Of a stretch of DNA of 64,000 nucleotides, positions 12,843 to 23,393 are shown piece by piece. Below the pieces are notes generated by a model. The model saw nothing but the letters and a program-made list of their open reading frames with translations. It ran no database searches and was not told where the DNA came from. Where the stretch lies: positions 620,001-684,000 of the forward strand of contig SRSI01000055.1 in NCBI GenBank assembly GCA_005656395.1. The letters are read 5' to 3'. Source of the stretch: Strongyloides papillosus. Taxonomy: Eukaryota > Nematoda > Chromadorea > Rhabditida > Strongyloididae. Made by a program: the position numbers and the translations under genes. Position 1 is the first letter of the stretch. Each line of letters starts with the position of its first letter.

Positions 12843-13499
12843 GAAATTTATTCTGATTCTAGTTTAAATCATGTAGGAGGAGTGGTATTTCAAATTGTCA
12901 ATAATAATAAACTTCCTATTATGTATTGTAGTGGACGTATTGATGGTTACAAAATTCATCGTTCAAGTTTCTATCGTGAATTGAAAGCTATTATTTGGAT
13001 GAGTAGAAAACTTAAAACACGTTTGTTAGGCCTCCACAAAATTAGACCAAAATGGTACGTTGATAATATGCCGTTAGTTGGTGCATTGACTAAAGGACGT
13101 CAAGATGTAACTTTAAGTGCTCAAGAAAATTCTTGGTTAGTAGAACTTAGTTTATATAATATTGAATTTATACATATCAAAGGATGTGAAAATTGGTTGG
13201 CAGATTTGTTGAGTCGTCCAACAAATATTTTGGAAGAATCTGTTGTTGAAGATTGTTTATTGGAAGATATGTTTATTCCAGATAATAAAATGGGAGAAAC
13301 TCCATCTAGTGAATCATGTACTGTTTTGAATAATGCTGTTATTACAAGAAGTTCTTTAAAGAAACAAAATGTTATGAGTAATGATGAAAATGTTGCACAA
13401 TCACCACCAGTTACTGTTGTAGTAAAGCGAGGAAGAGGTAGACCTCGGAAGTTTCCTGTTATCATGAAGGAGATTCTTGAGGAGGAGGAACCTGATTAA
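12843..13499 (+). pseudogene. pol: Element A RNase H and AT-hook linker, ends at in-frame TAA
   Basis: It continues the polyprotein frame. RNase H begins at EIYSDSSLNHVGGVV directly after the TAG and shows the second-strand motif YRELKAI, WYVDN and the C-terminal ENWLADLLSR. After RNase H comes an acidic linker that contains a textbook AT-hook, KRGRGRPRKFP (about 13426-13460), before the TAA at 13497-13499. AT-hooks bind the minor groove of AT-rich DNA. Their role here (genome targeting or nuclear retention) is inference. Confidence 0.85.
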
Positions 13500-14534
13500 G
13501 ATAAGTTGGCTTTTACAGAGGTGGGAGAGAATAGTGATTTAGAAAATTTTGAACTTGAAACAACTGAAAATGATGAAATGGATATAGATTTAAAAGAAAG
13601 AAAAGGTATCTGGAGAAAACAAGATGATATATTTGTACCAGAGAAATCTAGAGAAGAATTTACGAGTATAGTAAACCGGTTACATGATATTGCACACTTT
13701 GCATATCCAAAAATGAGAACGAGATTGATGAACATTGCTTACCATCCTGATGAAAATAAAATTATCAAAGATATTACTAAGAGCTGTTTACACTGTCAAT
13801 TGAGAAATACAAATCGTAAAAGATCATTTGTCCAACGTACAGAAGCTAAAAATCCGCTTGATGAGGTAGAATTTGATGTTTGTGGACCTTTAAAAGATGA
13901 AAAGAAGAAAGTTTTATTATTATTTGGAATGGATTTGTTTAGTCGTTTCTTGTATGCTGAGAAAATAAGAGAAACTTCAACATCATGTTTGTGGGATGCT
14001 ATTGACAATTGTTTTAGATATAGTAAGTATCCGAAAGCTCTTCGTCTTGATAATGCAAAATATTGGACAAGTAAAGAATCTAAAATGTTAGCAAGAGCTA
14101 GAGGTGAAAAGGGTATCAAATTAAATTTCAAAAGTTCTTACCATTCAACGGGTATGGCAAATGTAGAGAGAATAATAAGATGGGTTGAAGAAGCTTATAG
14201 TAAGAAAAGAATGGATGCTTTAAATATGAAATGTGCTGAAATTATCAAACAAATAACTAAGGAGTATAATCTTACACCACATTCAGCTACAAAATGTTCT
14301 CCTATGGATTGTCACTTTGGGATTTTATATAATAGAGAAGTACCAAACAAACCAAAGCTGAAGAACAAGTTAAAAGTTAAAGAAGGAGAAGAAGTTTTAG
14401 TTAAGAAGGTCGGACCAGTTAGTAAACTTGGACCAAAATACGCTTTAATGAAGGTGAACAAGTCAAATGATCACCAAGCTCTTATCAATAAAACTTGGAG
14501 AAGTTTAATGGACATTAAGAAGATTTCACATTAA
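13500..14534 (+). pseudogene. pol: Element A integrase
   Basis: This is the last part of the single polyprotein frame, with the first in-frame ATG absent near its start (13506 is an alternative start only). The zinc-binding HHCC region is visible as [10 protein letters not shown]...CLHC. The catalytic core has Asp in VEFDVCGPL, Asp in LRLDNAKYW and Glu in MANVERII, so the DDE triad is complete. The C-terminus carries a GPY/F-like segment ([16 protein letters not shown]). It ends with TAA at 14532-14534, 65 bp before the 3' LTR. Integrase inserts the cDNA and makes the 5-bp target duplication seen here. Confidence 0.87.
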
Positions 14535-14599
14535 TTTTAAATAGGAATAATGGACTTTAATTATTTTATCTAAATTTGGCTTATATTTATCCGGGGATG

Positions 14600-14778
14600 A
14601 GTAAAGAACAATCTCATGACGAATGTTTGATCAGGAATGGTTCACTGATCAAGAAGGAACAATTATGAATATTATGTCATTTACACGTTAAATTAATTTT
14701 TATATGTCTTATTAATAATATTTTTATGTCTATTTAATTGTTCTTTTATAGTTTGGAACCAATAAATTAAAATTTACT
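14600..14778 (+). repeat. 3' LTR of element A
   Basis: 179 bp, identical to the 5' LTR except for one base. It is followed by the target duplication GTTAA (14779-14783). A diverged relative of this LTR lies at 49039-49220. Confidence 0.95.
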
Positions 14779-15009
14779 GTTAATAAAGGTAATTATATTC
14801 TAGTTGGCCAATTTTACTAAATTCTATTGTAATTGGTGTTAGGTAGTAATAAAAGGGGTTGATCAAGGTTCCTTGTGTATCAAATATTTTTAAAAATTAA
14901 TACTGTACAAAAATCAAAAAAGAACATGTTTTCAATATGTTCATTCGATCTTTTATGTAATTTTACATCTAGATTCGATAAAATACAAGAAATAAAAAGT
15001 GTAGATCAT

Positions 15010-15290
15010 TATGTTTTTGAATGTGAGTACAAAAATGAAAAAAACGCATTTTCCCAAAATGCTCATTCTTTTTTTCATAAAAAATTACCTCTAGAAGCAA
15101 TATTTATTTTCAAAAGAATCTATTTACTAGAAACTTGTATAAAACAATTTTTTGACTTTGACTCGCTCAGCTCCTGTATCTTAAAGTTTCAGACCGAAAA
15201 AATTTGCCAACATACATTATTTTAGTTGCTCATTTTATAAATAAAATAAAAATGGGCAGTAAAATTCTTATTTGTACAAAATTTTTTTAA
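15010..15290 (-). repeat. Right arm of the inverted repeat around element A
   Basis: Reverse complement of 9150-9400, with the shared segment GAGCAACTAAAATAATGTATG and GCGAGTCAAAGTCAAAAAATTG. The ORF that could be read here on the + strand (14875-15225) has no sign of coding constraint and is explained by the repeat. Confidence 0.7.
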
Positions 15291-16861
15291 AAATGTTCGA
15301 CTGACTCAAAAAACGGAATTTAAAAAATTGTCAAATTTTTGACTATTAATAACTTTCTTCAAACTAAGTAAAGTTTCTTGGTTTTATATTATTTGATAGA
15401 GCTTCGCTTACTCTATTAGATTGTTGATAAAACATTTTTAAAACTTATTTCATCGTTCTTCAATTTTAAAAAAAACATCGAAATTTTGACAAAAATCGTA
15501 ATTTTGTTTTAAGAATTAAATATAGTTACTGAACTTATATATTCATGAAATTTTAGAAGTAAGTACAAAAGACTTTGCACTTTCAAAATCATCAACAACC
15601 ATTTAAAAATGTTTTTACACAAAAAGATTACACACCTATTTATGCTAAAAATAATTCTTAATTTTAAAGATTCATAACACCTCTAAGAATCAAAATTTTA
15701 CTGTGAAACCTATAAATAATTTACGCAATGTCAAGGGCTAAAAAATGACCACAATACTATTTTTGTAGCTTATCTTAAAAAGAAATTATAAATACGAATA
15801 CCTGGGAAGCTACTTATGACCCACCCCGTATAAATTGTATTTCTTAACATTCATAAATTATTAAGCTCAAAATCATTATTTTTATTTACACATGTTAATT
15901 AACATAATATTACTTGTTTGTTTATATATTGCACAAAATACTGAAATTAATGTTATTACTCATGCTTTATAAAAAAATTGTTCTATATTTCTACATTTTT
16001 TATTACAATTTCGTTTCATTTTACATAACTACTACACTAAAAAAATTTTAGCATTTTTTGAAAGTACCGAGTATATAATCTTATTTTCGTACCCTATATA
16101 TTTGAACAACGAACAGTTAATAACAAATAAAGGATATTATTGTAATTGCTTTTGTTAATTAAATATTATGAATGTTGAAAATTGAAATTGTATGCTTTTA
16201 AAATTGTTATAACTATTGTAAAAACAGTTAATATTTGATTAATCATATTGTTTTTCAAATTTAATTACAATAAATGGTATTAGATACATATGATGAACAT
16301 TTACTTTATCAAAAAAATGATAGCATGTTTTTAAAAATTATTTTATCAAAATATTATTGTTGAAATATCAAAAATTTAACGAAATTTATGGTTATTTTAT
16401 ATATTAAATAATTTAACATAGTTATTAAAATTCTATGTTTATGATATTTTGGAAATAAATATTAAAAAAGTTGTTTTTTCGCTATCAGCAAAAGTCATTA
16501 AAATTTTTTCATAATAAAAAAATTACATTAATTTGATGTTGAAGAATGTACCTCAATTTTGAAGATATAAAACTTTCCGCAAATGCTTAATTTTTTTATG
16601 AAATCTGTAAAAAAATAATAGCTAGTTTTTTGACTACAAAACAGTTATAATACTACATTTGTATTTTAAAAATAGTTAATGTTATGTATGCGAATCTTTG
16701 GAAAGTCCTACGCAGACCATCTTGTATTTTTGTTTATTATATAGAACCATTTTGAGTATGTTTATTATTTTAAAAAGACTAATAAGAGATATAATGGAAA
16801 ATAAATTATTATTAAATTTAATTTTTTGCAATAAAATTTACTAGGAATAAATAATAAAATA
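15291..16861. other. AT-rich non-coding stretch with one isolated mariner-like terminus
   Basis: No gene seen. At about 15795-15832 the minus strand reads TACGGGGTGGGTCATAAGTA, like a mariner terminal inverted repeat preceded by TA. No partner terminus was found nearby. Confidence 0.4.
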
Positions 16862-17180
16862 CAGTAGTCCCCCCGTATCCGCGGTTTCGTTATCCGCGGT
16901 TTGAAAATTGCTAGCAACTAGAAAATTATAACATAGGGGGGTACGTGCGATTTTTTTTTATTTTAGTTTTCTTAAAGTACAAATTTCATTTGTGATTAAA
17001 TTTTTCATTTTTTTTTAAATTAAGCTAACTAAATGATCATCGTTGCCTACATTTGTAAAAAAATACATCTTATCTATAGTTTAAAAGTCTTAACACATGA
17101 AAAAATAATAAATATTACGGTTCGCTATTATCCGCGGTAGTCTCAGGAATCAATCTACCGCGGATACGGGGGGACAACTG
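16862..17180. mobile_element. Pogo/Tigger-like MITE, 319 bp
   Basis: The ends are CAGTAGTCCCCCCGTATCCG and, in reverse complement, CAGTTGTCCCCCCGTATCCG. Both are followed inward by a CGCGG motif and a second ATCCGCGG copy. It is flanked on both sides by TA. These termini match the style of pogo/Tigger superfamily transposons. The interior is AT-rich with no coding capacity, so it would be moved in trans. Confidence 0.85.
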
Positions 17181-17841
17181 TATATTGTCTGAATAGTAAT
17201 TATTGTTGAAAAAAAATTCTAAAATTATTTTTTGTGAAATTTGATAATGTGTTTAGTGAAATCACAAAGTTTTAGAGTGCCTAAATTTAAAATAGATATA
17301 GCGGTTCTCTAAGCAGTACATTGATTGTTTCGGAGATCAATTTTTGATTTTGCAAAAAAAAGAAATAAAATGTAGATCTTAAATAAACCACTCGAAAATA
17401 TAAAACATTTTACAAACTGACCTTATTTATAATTTTTTTATTATGCAGTCAATCTTCTATTGTTGAGCATTAAGATTTTATACACTCATGTTAAATTAAT
17501 CTTCGTAAGCTTATATTTTATTGTTTTTTTATGATTTTTATGTTGTTGTATTTGAGTCGACCAAAATCTTTTCTATATATTGAAATTAATTGTTTGCTCT
17601 TTTTTTAATACAAGTTAATAATAGACAGAATTATGTTAATTTTATTTATTTTAAAAATATTATTTCAATAATATTAATGTTTTTTTAATCTATAGCAAAA
17701 TAATATCAATATTTGTTCGTCATTTTATTTAAAATTTATGATTTATCAAAAATTAAATATTTATTTTTCATTATTTTGTATGGTAATTTTTAGTATTTAA
17801 GGATAATTTATTTCCAAAATATTAAAGTAATATATTCTAAA
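17181..17841. other. AT-rich upstream region of the TTL-like gene
   Basis: No gene or clear element seen. It should contain the promoter of the gene starting at 17842, but no TATA box could be distinguished from the A/T background. Confidence 0.4.
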
Positions 17842-18287
17842 ATGAAAGTTTTAATTACATTAACACTATTTTCAATTATTTTAACTTTTAAAGGGCTTGG
17901 ATCTCTTGAACAACTTCCTGTTATCTATATTTATATTCATGTAAAACCTGAATGTCTTTGTTCAGATGAACAAGTAGCAATAGCAATAGAAACACGTGAA
18001 GATAAAGATTATACTATAGACGTAAGCTGTGGTGATTATTCAAAAGTTGGTCCAATAATATTAGTACCAGAGTTTATACCAAGTAAGTGAATAAAAGAGA
18101 AAAATAATTAATTTATTTAAAAGGTATTAACATTACATTTAATCATAAAAATTGTAATTCAAAAGATAAAAAAAGGGATAATATCAATGTTTCTAATAGA
18201 TGTAGACATGATATATTTAGCAGGCCTTTTTTCTTTTATGAATATTCTGTATATAACTATTTTTGTGATGAAACCAATCTAAAGTAA
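17842..18287 (+). CDS. Small secreted protein, transthyretin-like (TTL-type), two exons
   Basis: Exon 1 is 17842-18082, the intron 18083-18123 (41 nt, GTAAGT...AAAAG), and exon 2 18124-18287 with stop TAA. Spliced length is 405 nt, 134 residues. Residues 1-20 form a clear signal peptide (MKVLITLTLFSIILTFKG). The mature part has a Cys-rich beta-type pattern (HVKPECLCSDEQ, then ITFNHKNCNSKDKK and NRCRHDIF) matching the layout of nematode TTL proteins: an N-terminal strand with Cys, a central HxxC, a further Cys with Arg, and a total length of 130-150 residues. The splice joins phase exactly and yields a continuous frame. AATAAA follows 12 bp after the stop. The family name is by pattern only; a secreted, disulphide-bonded protein is the safe call. 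It looks intact and is the only apparently healthy host gene in the window. Confidence 0.65.
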
Positions 18288-18298
18288 AGACTGTACAG

Positions 18299-18304
18299 AA
18301 TAAA
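18299..18304 (+). other. Polyadenylation signal AATAAA of the TTL-like gene
   Basis: Canonical AATAAA 12 bp after the TAA of the two-exon gene. In such an AT-rich region the hexamer alone is weak evidence, but the position is right. Confidence 0.4.
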
Positions 18305-19669
18305 AAAACGCATTTTCCGTTTCTTTAATAATGTAAATAATTTTGAAATGATCATTTTTCGTCCAGTCAATTTTAATATTAATTTTCTATTTTTTTACTG
18401 AAATTATGTTTTTAAATATTATCGTAAATTACTATTTTTTGTGAACACACAAACGTTTTTTCCATTATTTCGCGGACCAAATTTGAAAAAAATGCGGACA
18501 CTGTATTGATTTATGGACCGACTTTCAAAACACGGACCATTTTATCGAAGTGCGAACCATGGGAATGCATAATTTAATAATTTTTTAATAAGCTATTGTT
18601 TCATTTTTATAATTAATAATTTTGATTTTGTGGATAAAAAGATTGTTTTATATTAAATAAACTCTTTTTTTTAGTTTTTTTTTCTAATTTTTAGATAGAC
18701 TTTGTCGTATGTTTGATTTGCTTTAAGAGTCATAAAATAAATCATGTTGTACAATGTTATCTACCTGATAATAAATGTCTATCCAAAGTTGTAGACATAC
18801 TAAAGAAATGATTGAAAATTTTCCCTCCTTTTTTAATAGATATCATTTTAACCAGGATGCAAGAAAAAATAAAAAACATAGTGAGTTTTGTTATTCGAAT
18901 ACCAGATAAATTAGATAAACCTTACTTTATGATGCCTTTCTAAAAAATTATGACCAAAAATAAGTTTTTTTTATTGTTGGGCATGTTTTTATAAAAAACA
19001 TTTTAAAACGATAATTTAATAATTCAAATATTTGTAATAAGTTATACATTTTATTAAATTTAATATTATATACTAGGGTACAATATAAAAAATATAGTAA
19101 TTAATAATAATCAGCATATAGCGACTATTAAATTTATTCTCACTTTTTGCATACTTTTTTTAAAAAATTTCAAAATTTAAAAAAAATTTGACTTATTTGT
19201 GTTTTGACTAAGTAAAATATTTTTATTTGTGATCTTGTGCCTGTAATCACATAATTTACGAATATTATAATTAACACTTAATATTAATAACAATCACTAA
19301 ACAAAACAATATCTATACTTTATAAATTGAATGGCTTTGACGGTATTATCATACTGTTGTTCTCCTATTTGAAATTTATTTATTCCTTTTATCACAGCTC
19401 CTTCACTCTAATACAAGAATTAAAAGAGATAAACTAACAGTTAATATCTTAAAATGTTCACAAAAAATTTCTCCAAGGGTACTTTTTGCGGTATTTTAAA
19501 AAAATTGATGTTTTGAAACTTTTTTCTTATCTTCAAATTCAAAGATAGCACTTTTTTTAAAAAATAAAAAATTACTTATTTATTGTCTCGAAAATGGATA
19601 AATAAATAAGTACAATATATATGTCAATTGATAAGGAATTTAATTCTACATAAATGTTGTTGTAACACT
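18305..19669. other. AT-rich stretch, no gene seen
   Basis: The only structure noticed is a run of loosely similar GCGGACC/ATGGACC words at about 18470-18570. Nothing coding was recognised. Confidence 0.4.
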
Positions 19670-21326
19670 GCACACAGAAAAAAAAAAGGACAAATTTTGA
19701 CAAATCTATCTATAATGCAAAAAAATGTCCCACCATTTTAAAAAATTGAATATTATTCAAATTTTAAAATTATCAAGCAATAGCAAAAATTTTTAAACAA
19801 CACAAAATATTGGGTTGTCGCATACATTTTGTCGTTTTTTTACAAAGATATATATGTTTAACTTTTTAAATTAATGTGATTTTTTTTAATTTTGATATTT
19901 TTTATGACATTATGCCCATTTATATCTTAACTTGTTTTTTTATTTTATATAATATGCTATTAAAAGTCAATTTCGTGTAAAATTATTGATGTTTTAATAA
20001 AAATCATTATTTTAAACAATCTATTAACGACAAAAAGTTTAAAAATTTCGCAACAATAATAAAGAAAAGCAGTAATTATTTACTCACACAAAGTATTATT
20101 ATTTAAAAATATTATTTTAGTATTCGTTCTTATTTAAATTAAAATATGTATAAGTTATTGTTTTTACTATAAATAAAAATCTATATTATTTTATAACTTT
20201 TCATAAGTTTGATTTTTAAAGATGATCTTTAAAAGACATGGAAAATGGAATTTGACAGTCAACCTCATTAAATATGCTACATATTTGTAAAATTTGCTAC
20301 ATCTTATGACATTTTGCGTCATCTTTTTGACCAATTTGCGCTATCTTTGTACATTTTGTGTCATCTTTTTTAGCAATTTGCACCATCTTAGTACATTTTT
20401 GTGACATGTATCTTTCATACAAAATAAAATATTCTTCAAAATAATTTAGATATGTTAAAGAGTAAAATAATATTATTAAAATAAAGTGGAATTGAATTGG
20501 AAAAAGTGACTTTCGCTTGTCTATTGGGTAACAAAAATGTTTTTTTTTAAGAAACATACATAATATGGGCAAGCGAAAAAGCATTCTTTTTTATTTTTTA
20601 CAAACTTATTTTTTGATTATTCCATTAGATTCAGTTCACATACGGCAACGCACTTTACAGCGACCCCTACCCTAATTAAGTTAAAAAAGAGACGATGGAA
20701 ATCAACTTGCCCGTGGTCACCTATGATCAAGCGAAATGACATTAAAAAAAGGAAAAAATATGAATAACCATGGACAAGCGAATGTCTACCGTCTGAAAAA
20801 AGATGGCGCAAATTAGTCAAAAAGATGTAGCAAAAATGATAAAAATGGAGCAAATTGATAAAAAAGATGGCGCAAAATGTCATAAGATGTAGCATATTTG
20901 ATGTAGATAACTCTTAAATTCTGGGGTTCAAAAGACATTATGAAAACAATTTAGAGCATCAAACATGAAAATTTTATAAAATACAATTTATAATAATTCA
21001 AACGATTGAAAAATATTTAAAAAATGTACTGTAATATGTTAAAAATGTTTTTTTTTATAAAAGTGTTTGTAGTTTTACATAGAATTAAATTCTAACCTTG
21101 TATTTTAAAATGTATTGTAGAAAACAACTTATGTTCTAAAATAAAAATAGTATACTAAAAAAAGTGAAACTTATTTTAATAATTCATTAATTATTGTTTT
21201 AATTTTTCATGTACAAAATAATTGTGATAAAATTAGTCGCAAATAAAGAAAATTTGAATTTTATTTGGTGGGACAAATTTATTACATTTTATGCAAACCT
21301 GTGTCCTTTTTTTTTTCTGTGTGTGT
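19670..21326. mobile_element. Non-autonomous inverted-repeat element, about 1.66 kb
   Basis: The left end GCACACAGA(A9)GGACA and the right end (reverse complement GCACACACACAGA(A9)GGACA) face each other. Each is followed inward by a subterminal TGTCCCACCA. No target duplication could be fixed and no transposase coding was seen. It contains the foldback structure at 20268-20905. Confidence 0.55.
20268..20905. mobile_element. Foldback element with arms of ~22-bp direct repeats
   Basis: The left arm (20268-20395) and right arm (about 20795-20905) are inverted copies of each other. Each arm is itself a string of roughly 22-bp units of the form AAAAAGATGGCGCAAATTRGTC. The segment between carries four copies of a CAAGCGAAA word (about 20505, 20567, 20727 and 20772). 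The ORFs read here are repeat-encoded and not genes. Confidence 0.7.
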
Positions 21327-21648
21327 GCTTAAGAAAGTTTTATCTTGACATGCTTTTTTTAGAAAACACAAAAAATATTTTACAAAAAATTTTTCTTCAA
21401 AAAATTTCTATAATGACCTTATGGTACTTAATTCTTGATTTTCTTGAGATTATACTTAAAATGTAAGTTAAAAAAAAGTTATAATAGCTTTTTTTCAATT
21501 TTCTGAATCTTGATATGTCTTTTTCAAATATTAGAATTTAGGTTTTTTCTTGGTCATTTTCAAAAAAGTTTAATGTCTCAAGAAAGGAACTTGAAATTTC
21601 AACTTTTTTTTATTTCTATATTATTAGCATGTAAAACTATATGGTAAT

Positions 21649-22109
21649 GTAACCGTTTGCTAACCGTAGTTTTTTGTACTGTGACCTTTGAAAAAAAGTA
21701 TATACTCAATATAAAAAAATGATATACCAATAGTTGATTTCCAAAATAGTGGACGTATTATTTGGTTATTCCATTAGATTACCTTAACATTTAAATATAT
21801 ATTTCACAGCGACAAAATCCTAATTAAATTAAAAAAATACATTTTTTAAAAAATAGTTGAATATTTATTGAGATTTTGAATTTAAAATATTTTTTTTTCG
21901 AAAAAAAATGCTTTCGTAATTTTAGATATAATCTAAATAATTTTTTTGGTAAGTTTTCTTTATTTATTTGTTATTTACTGTTTAATTAATTAGTAAAAAT
22001 GTATGCTGGTACATGCATTTTTATTAATTTAGTGCCTCTCTGGTACTATTGTTAATATTAAATTACAAAAAGGTTAAAGTCCAAAAAACCACGGTTAGCG
22101 AATGGTTAC
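21649..22109. mobile_element. Short inverted-repeat element, 461 bp
   Basis: The terminal repeats are about 42 bp, starting GTAACCGTTTGCTAACCG on the left and ending in the complement GTAACCATTCGCTAACCG on the right. The interior has a segment (21762-21840) related to 20617-20697, both with ATTCCATTAGATT and CACAGCGAC. It abuts the start of the recognisable part of retroelement F. Confidence 0.6.
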
Positions 22110-22161
22110 AGAGTCTAACAGACATACTGGCAATGTTACCAAATGGCGATCATGGGATATG

Positions 22162-22305
22162 ATTTAAGCATTCAATAAACAAAAACGAAGCTTTTAACAT
22201 TGCTGACTATCTGAGTAGAGATTTTTCTCTAACAATTGATGTAAAACATGAAATTCTCAAAGTTGTATTTCTTTTGAATGAACAATCATCGTATCAAATC
22301 GATTA
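22162..22305 (+). pseudogene. RNase H C-terminal fragment of element F
   Basis: About 46 codons of one frame, containing NKNEAFNIADYLSRDF. This is the conserved RNase H tail (N-x-A-D-x-LSR) of Ty3/gypsy polyproteins. The frame stops at TAG near 22303. The sequence then continues toward the integrase N-terminus (YVPQLLH), where the 986-bp insertion interrupts it. Confidence 0.6.
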
Positions 22306-22407
22306 GTTTCTCCAATATTGTAGTGATAAGAAAGAGAAAAAAAATTTTAAAACAGGAAAAGTCCATACTTTTTACGATACCAGAATTTATGTACCTCAAC
22401 TGTTACA

Positions 22408-23393
22408 CCCGGTAACTGATGACCCTCAAATGACCCTAGAGTCATAATAAACCTGGGGTCATTTAAAATTTTATTAAGTTTAATGATTTAATTTTTATGT
22501 GTAATTAACAAATTTAAAGTAATTTTACTAGATAATAAAAAAAAATTAAATTAAATTATGCTCTTCCATCGAAAAAATTGACAATGGATTCCTAATACAG
22601 TGTATCAACAAAAAAAGAAATCTTCTTCAGCTACTTTTAAATGATTATCAACAGTTTATTGAATTTCAAGTACTTTGTCAGCATGATCAATATTTTAAGC
22701 TCATTCATGAATTTACTGATGAAAATGCTATTGATGAAAACACTGAAGGTAAAAAATTTATACCAATTAGTAACTTTATATGTTCCTGTGTAGTAATTGA
22801 TAATGTTAATGGTGGAAAATTAATTATACCGAATTTAATAGATGACGTCAATTAATAGTAAAATTTGAATAAATTTTTGTTTGCTCTTTTTTTGGAACTT
22901 GGGAAATAAGTATCAATTCAAATGTTGTATGAAGAAAATTTTCAAAATATCTTTAAAATGATTATTTACAAGTAATTAAAGTAATAGATATTTCATAATA
23001 ATAAAATAAATGTTTTGACTGGTGTTTTAATGAGGAATTATTTACTCTAAAAGATAGACAAAACTTTAAAGTACGAATCGATTGTGTATAAGTTGCAGTA
23101 CATGGTTCCAGTATTACCAGAAATTTAATGTAAGTTCGAGTAACACCTTAATAGTTTCATTTCAGATAGCGTTTCAAGGAGTTTCAAAGAAGTAGGAATC
23201 GGAGTTTTGTAGCTATATGAATTCTTAAAATTCATGTTTCATTAATAGTTTCGAATATGAGTTGTTTATTTTTGATTTTTTTTAAACCCAGGGTCAAATG
23301 ATCATCAAAAAAACCCCAGGGTCATTAATGACTCCATTCTAGGGTCATTTGACTCTCGAACCTAGGGTCATTTTAGAGTCATTTGTTACCGGG
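22408..23393. mobile_element. Inverted-repeat element inserted in the integrase of F, 986 bp
   Basis: It begins CCCGGTAACTGATGACCCTC and ends with the complementary CCCGGTAACAAATGACTCT. Seven TGACCC/GGGTCA words cluster in the ends (three left, four right), resembling subterminal transposase-binding sites. The insertion splits the integrase reading. A CA dinucleotide flanks both ends, which may be the target duplication. There is no transposase, but a coding-like stretch lies at 22548-22858. Confidence 0.75.
22548..22858 (+). pseudogene. Unrecognised open stretch carried by the 986-bp element
   Basis: About 103 codons without a stop, ending in TAA TAG, with no ATG at the start. It reads for example NDYQQFIEFQVLCQHDQ and IHEFTDENAIDEN, a normal amino-acid mix unlike random frames in this window. 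A possible splice donor (GGTAAAAAA) follows GAAAACACTGAA. The family was not recognised. It may be a captured host exon or a leftover of the autonomous element's gene. Confidence 0.35.

Larger units (their letters stand above)
9698..14778 (+). mobile_element. LTR retrotransposon A (Ty3/gypsy-like), complete, 5081 bp
   Basis: It is bounded by two 179-bp LTRs that differ at one base and flanked by the direct repeat GTTAA (9693-9697 and 14779-14783). Domain order is gag-NC-PR-RT-RH-IN on the + strand. The whole polyprotein lies in one frame, 10131-14534, interrupted by three single stop codons (TGA, TAG, TAA) and no frameshift. A short purine tract (GGGGATG) precedes the 3' LTR. No primer-binding site starting TGG is visible directly after the 5' LTR. 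Confidence 0.95.

Noticed and set aside
14875..15225. 116-codon + frame right of element A
   Set aside because: Explained by the inverted-repeat arm; the mirrored copy at 9150-9400 does not keep the frame.
20297..20895. Two minus-strand frames with repeated peptides
   Set aside because: They translate the ~22-bp direct repeats of the foldback arms; the peptide repetition is a by-product.
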